The notes below the pieces were generated by a model. It searched no databases, was not told the origin of the DNA, and saw nothing but the letters and a program-made list of their open reading frames with translations. From assembly GCA_932294295.1 (NCBI GenBank), contig OW028577.1:8204001-8268000 (forward strand): 64,000 nt of DNA, written 5' to 3'. Each line of letters starts with the position of its first letter. The stretch's first letter is position 1. Below, piece by piece: positions 60,701-64,000 of the stretch. The DNA is from Alitta virens (Eukaryota > Annelida > Polychaeta > Phyllodocida > Nereididae). The translations under genes were made by a program, and so were the position numbers.

Positions 60701-61153
60701 GGAGGTATAGTTACAAAGGACTTGGAACAGCAGAAACTTAGTACAACAAAGGACCATCTGCAAGGTCCCAGAAGCCTCAGCCGCCCAGTTTCAGCAACCT
60801 TCGCAGATGTTGGGGCATTATCAGCCAGATGATCTGCTGGACCGAGGGATGCTGCACGTGACCTCCATCCCAAATGCCCTTGGCAACCACCAAGGTCATT
60901 CTCATTCGCCCTTTCGCCTCTAGATGTCAGCTGTGTCGGTCACATGGTGTTTTTACACATCTGAAGGACACTTGTTCATTGTTCAAGAACTAAAGACGCC
61001 GAGGTTGTCATTTAAATGCAGATTTTGAAGAAGAAAAAAAAAAAGCTATAAAACAACACTTCACTGTTTGAATTTAATTCAAACGCAACAGGCTACACGT
61101 CATTTCCAGGCGACAGTTAGTGACTGGTTTAACTGCCAACCAAACATATGGAA
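57726..61153. other. Unassigned non-coding DNA
   Basis: No coding frame, RNA gene or ordered repeat was recognised; frames are all under 90 residues. Confidence 0.45.
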
Positions 61154-61166
61154 CCAAGGCTAAACT

Positions 61167-61352
61167 GTGGTGGTGGAGTAGGGCCTTTACGTCCTGTATT
61201 TCTGCACCTGATGGGCTAATAAGGACAGGTAGGGACCATGGCAATGAGACGAAGGATGAAACAGCCATCCAACATAGGCTCGACCGGGAATTGAACCGGG
61301 ACCCAGTGGTTGGAAGCCCAGCGCGCTACCACTGAGCTAGGCCCTCACCCCT
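61167..61352 (-). mobile_element. tRNA-derived SINE, copy 4, with target-site duplication
   Basis: Full-length minus-strand copy: A box TAGCTCAGTGG, B box GGTTCAATTCC, shared body, and a short (CCA)n tail. CCAAGGCTAAACT (61154-61166) and CCAAGGTTAAACT (61353-61365) form a 13-base duplication with one mismatch, showing that the copy arose by retrotransposition and has since aged a little. Confidence 0.95.
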
Positions 61353-61365
61353 CCAAGGTTAAACT

Positions 61366-61783
61366 ATACTGAAAGTAAGATTGAGTCGGTTAGAATTGAA
61401 GCTATTACAACGGAACTGTGCCATTAAGAATACTCTTGTGATGTAATGCGAGGCATAGAGATCGAATCACTGTAAGTTGGAGCTAAATATCTAAAAAATA
61501 AAATTTCCATTATAAAAATTCAGGGTTTGTTGTTCGACCGCAGCACAGCCCTGCCCACTGTTTTTTCTTCATATTCGTTTATTTATTTATTTTTTTTCAT
61601 TTTAGCAAAGTTGTGATGCTGACTCAATCTCCTCCCATCAACAGGTGACCTTTGTGACCCCCTTTTACAGCTCTACTCAGACCTTTTAAAGTGAGGTGGA
61701 TTCAGTAAATAATTCAGTGAATGTCAATACATTATTTTAAATGATGGGGAAGGGCGATCCGACCAGGTTTTTGCTGGAGAAAA
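61366..61783. other. Unassigned non-coding DNA
   Basis: T-rich, with a TTTAT run near 61578-61592. Could contain more of the LINE remnant to the right, but no coding resemblance was seen. Confidence 0.45.
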
Positions 61784-62221
61784 AAAATCTTCTTTCCAAG
61801 ATCTGGTGTGATAAACCCTAACTTCAAATTAATCAAACCAGTATACAATACAGTCCAATTTGGCATGCGTTCAATTGCTTATAAAGGTCCTCTGGCGTGG
61901 AATGCTTTACCAATCAAAGTAAAGAACTCAACAGATTTTATGCAATTCAAAAATTCGTTAAGAAGTAGCAATGTTCTTAGTACATGTCCATGTGGCAACT
62001 GCATTTTATGTAAAAGAAACAGCCTGTAGAATTTAATTTATTTTTACACGATGTTACCAACTCATCTATTTATTTCTCATCTATTCATTTGTAAATATTT
62101 CACCTTGTTTTTTGTCGCAATTTTCTGTTGGCGAAAAGCTTTTATAGCTTATGTTTTATTGTTATTTGTATCACCACCGACTTTAAATACAATTTTATCT
62201 AATCTTATCTTATCTTATTAT
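61784..62221 (+). mobile_element. 5'-truncated non-LTR retrotransposon (reverse transcriptase C-terminal end)
   Basis: The frame ending at 62029 reads as the C-terminal tail of a CR1/L2-like LINE ORF2: a basic stretch, then the familiar Y-x-GP-x-x-WN-x-LP motif (around 61880-61910), an F-K-x-x-L motif, and a Cys-rich end (C-P-C-G-x-C-x-x-C) before the stop. The frame lacks a proper ATG (it begins at a GTG) and the palm domain with its catalytic Asp residues is absent, as expected for 5' truncation. A T-rich 3' UTR follows and ends in (TCTTA)n at 62198-62220, typical of this LINE type. The family name is from memory of the motif. It is dead as a source element. Confidence 0.75.
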
Positions 62222-63364
62222 CGGGATTTCCACAAACGTATGGTCTCACCAGAAAGATAAGTATGTCTTAGTATGTCATATAGTCAGTGCAAGAAGATGG
62301 TTGTCTAGGCAACACAAATCACAATGACATCCAACACCCTACCAGTTTAGTAATATCAACTTTGTCAGACAATTCTTTGTATGTTAAAAACTTGTGAACT
62401 CAGTAAAGTTCATATAACAATCGTTAAAGCAATATTCATGTTTTACAGCCGGCACAATCTTTGAAACTACCTTTCCTTCCTTTTACAATGCCACAATACA
62501 GAACAAGCTATACTATATCCTTGTGTGGTCTTTTTTTCTGCTACGATGATTTGGCTTGTAGCTATTCTATGAGTCTTAATGCACTGATATAAAAATGTTT
62601 CACAGATGCATTAACAAAGAGCTCGCCATTAATTTTAGCGGAACAGCTAGGAACAGGCAGTTCAAGGCGAATGGCTTTTGTTGACTGAGGGGAAGTGTGC
62701 CTGGTGTGCCTGCCTCGCGGTTATTAATTGCCATATTGGAAGGTGTGGTAATGAATGGGGCCGGCCATGGCCTGGAGCTTGCTAATTAGCACTCAAGTCC
62801 TAATCTTGAACTAAGGTTGTCTGGTTTCGTCTTACAATATCCAAAATCAATAAGGTCAATGGATTGCTGGATAAATCCATCACTTGGAGGCAGGCTGACA
62901 GGCTGGTTCAGATCGAACATTCACTCAACGCTGGGGCTTAAATCTTCACCTATTTAATGCTGGAATCTGTGGCGTCTTGCATGGGGGCTTATTATATGTG
63001 GAATTTCAAATGGGTCTTGTTAATAAAACCCAAACAGGGCAGAGTTGGTTGGCAACAGCATGTGACATTGTGGGGAGTCTAATTTTACTATGGACCTCCT
63101 ATGGGAAGAATATCAATGTGGCCAAAGAACTTGTCCCTACACGTGTTGCAACATTGAAATAATCCCCCTGGAGTTTGGGAATTATTCATCAGAGTTGCAG
63201 CGACCTCGGAGATGTTGGTGATAAGATGCTGCTGAGGCAACTTGCTCATACAGCTTCCATCACTTGCTCCCGAGGTGATGCGGGAATGCCATGGCATCAT
63301 AGTGCGATTGATATTACATAATGATGGAGCTTCATCGTTCAGGCCACCTATAGTGCAATATCAG
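62222..63364. other. Unassigned non-coding DNA
   Basis: An X-box-like GTTGTCTAGGCAAC lies at 62300-62313 and GATGCGG at 63277-63283. No gene was recognised. Confidence 0.45.
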
Positions 63365-63525
63365 TGACTTAATGGTGAGGTGGTCTTTAGAGCGAGGTTA
63401 TTAATCATAATGTAGATACCACTCAGTCTAAAAATCACAATTTTTTAAGTTGTCTTAGTAATGAGTTGCAAGGTGGTCCAAACAGCACACCTTGCTTTAC
63501 GAACACTTCACTAATAAGGCCAGCT
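63365..63525. repeat. Degenerate repeat remnant related to that at 38.75 kb
   Basis: GGTGAGGTGGTCTTTAGAGC, GCGAGGTTATTAATC and CTTTACGAACACTTCACTAA resemble the words of a family of small, AACG/GAGGT-rich dispersed elements. Similarity with 38746-38910 and 8470-8521 is by word content only. Confidence 0.35.
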
Positions 63526-64000
63526 TTCGATCAAGGCCTTATATTTGTATGCTCAGATAGTTTTCACAAAAGGTAACCTCATAGTGACGACACCTTCCTA
63601 TTATAAGGCAAAAGAAGCCCTAGTATCAAGAGCATTCGGTATATTAATACATACTAATTGTCAAAAATTGCGTCAGTATTTCCTTCAACCTCCTTTGCTG
63701 ATTATGCGAGTGATCATTTCCTGCCTAATATAAAAGATAGAAGGATATGGCAAGGTAGCAATTTGTCAGACGGCTGCTGCACAAGATGCTCGCATCCCTC
63801 AGATGGCTTTAAACGAATGATGTAGCATTTGGCTCCCATGGCAACCTGCTGATGAGCCAGAGACAAAGGTCAGCCCATCAGATCCGTCAGTGTCTTTGGC
63901 TAACAAGGCCTGCTCACCGAAGCCACCTCTCTGCATCGGGCTGCATGCATCACCTCTGCTACAAACTGCCCTTCTAGCTTCACTACGCTGTAGTACTCTC
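63526..64000. other. Unassigned non-coding DNA
   Basis: No coding or repeat feature was recognised. One half X-box (CCATGGCAAC) lies near 63836-63845. Confidence 0.45.

Noticed and set aside
26012..62945. A shared 16-mer (ACGCTGGGGCTTAAAT) at about 26013 and 62929
   Set aside because: About one exact 16-mer pair is expected by chance in 64 kb, and the flanks do not align.

Overview
This window reads as a gene-poor stretch of an animal (metazoan) nuclear genome. No open reading frame looks like a conserved protein apart from the C-terminal tail of a degraded non-LTR retrotransposon near 61.8-62.2 kb. The longest open frames fall on tandem repeats or CAG/CTG tracts and are explained by them. 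A eukaryote is indicated by the very low coding density, tRNA-derived SINEs with target-site duplications, a LINE remnant with a short tandem-repeat 3' tail, many microsatellites and minisatellites, and an apparent shortage of CpG. The lineage cannot be fixed from sequence alone; a marine invertebrate is my guess, not a demonstrated result. Small exons of flanking genes cannot be excluded by eye.

Layout. 0-9 kb: unassigned non-coding DNA with a CTG...CAG pair at 0.3-0.4 kb, copy A of a 318-bp dispersed repeat (1.15-1.47 kb), and a dense TGACCA/TGGTCA cluster (4.2-4.75 kb). 8.8-11.4 kb: a purine-rich repetitive block with a 53-bp array of four units, a probable LINE tail, and a 30-bp minisatellite of 13 units. 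11.4-20.4 kb: mostly unassigned, with a perfect AGGTCAnnnTGACCT palindrome (12.77 kb) and a SINE (15 kb). 20.48-22.24 kb: a nearly identical 881-bp tandem duplication (one difference seen). 24-27 kb: promoter- or enhancer-like motif clusters (CRE, CCAAT, E-box, nuclear-receptor half-sites). 25-38 kb: many CAG/CTG tracts, the largest at 34.1-34.2 kb. 38-44 kb: AT-rich DNA with TAAT-rich stretches. 44.4-48.1 kb: an E-box/CCAAT/YY1/E2F-like cluster, microsatellites, a SINE, an unusual nested hairpin beside a tRNA-like sequence, and copy B of the 318-bp repeat. 48-64 kb: two more SINEs, YY1/ETS-like and CRE/TATA promoter-like clusters, a 7-bp satellite, and the LINE remnant.

No genes acting together can be described. 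What stands out is regulatory and repetitive: about twenty CAG/CTG-rich tracts in 64 kb, a companion word GATGCGG seen at least 25 times on the two strands, isolated proximal-promoter-like clusters far from any recognised exon, four X-box (RFX-type) sites, and the nested hairpin. The pattern fits either a regulatory desert around a developmental gene or large introns of one. All motif assignments are by eye and have not been tested.
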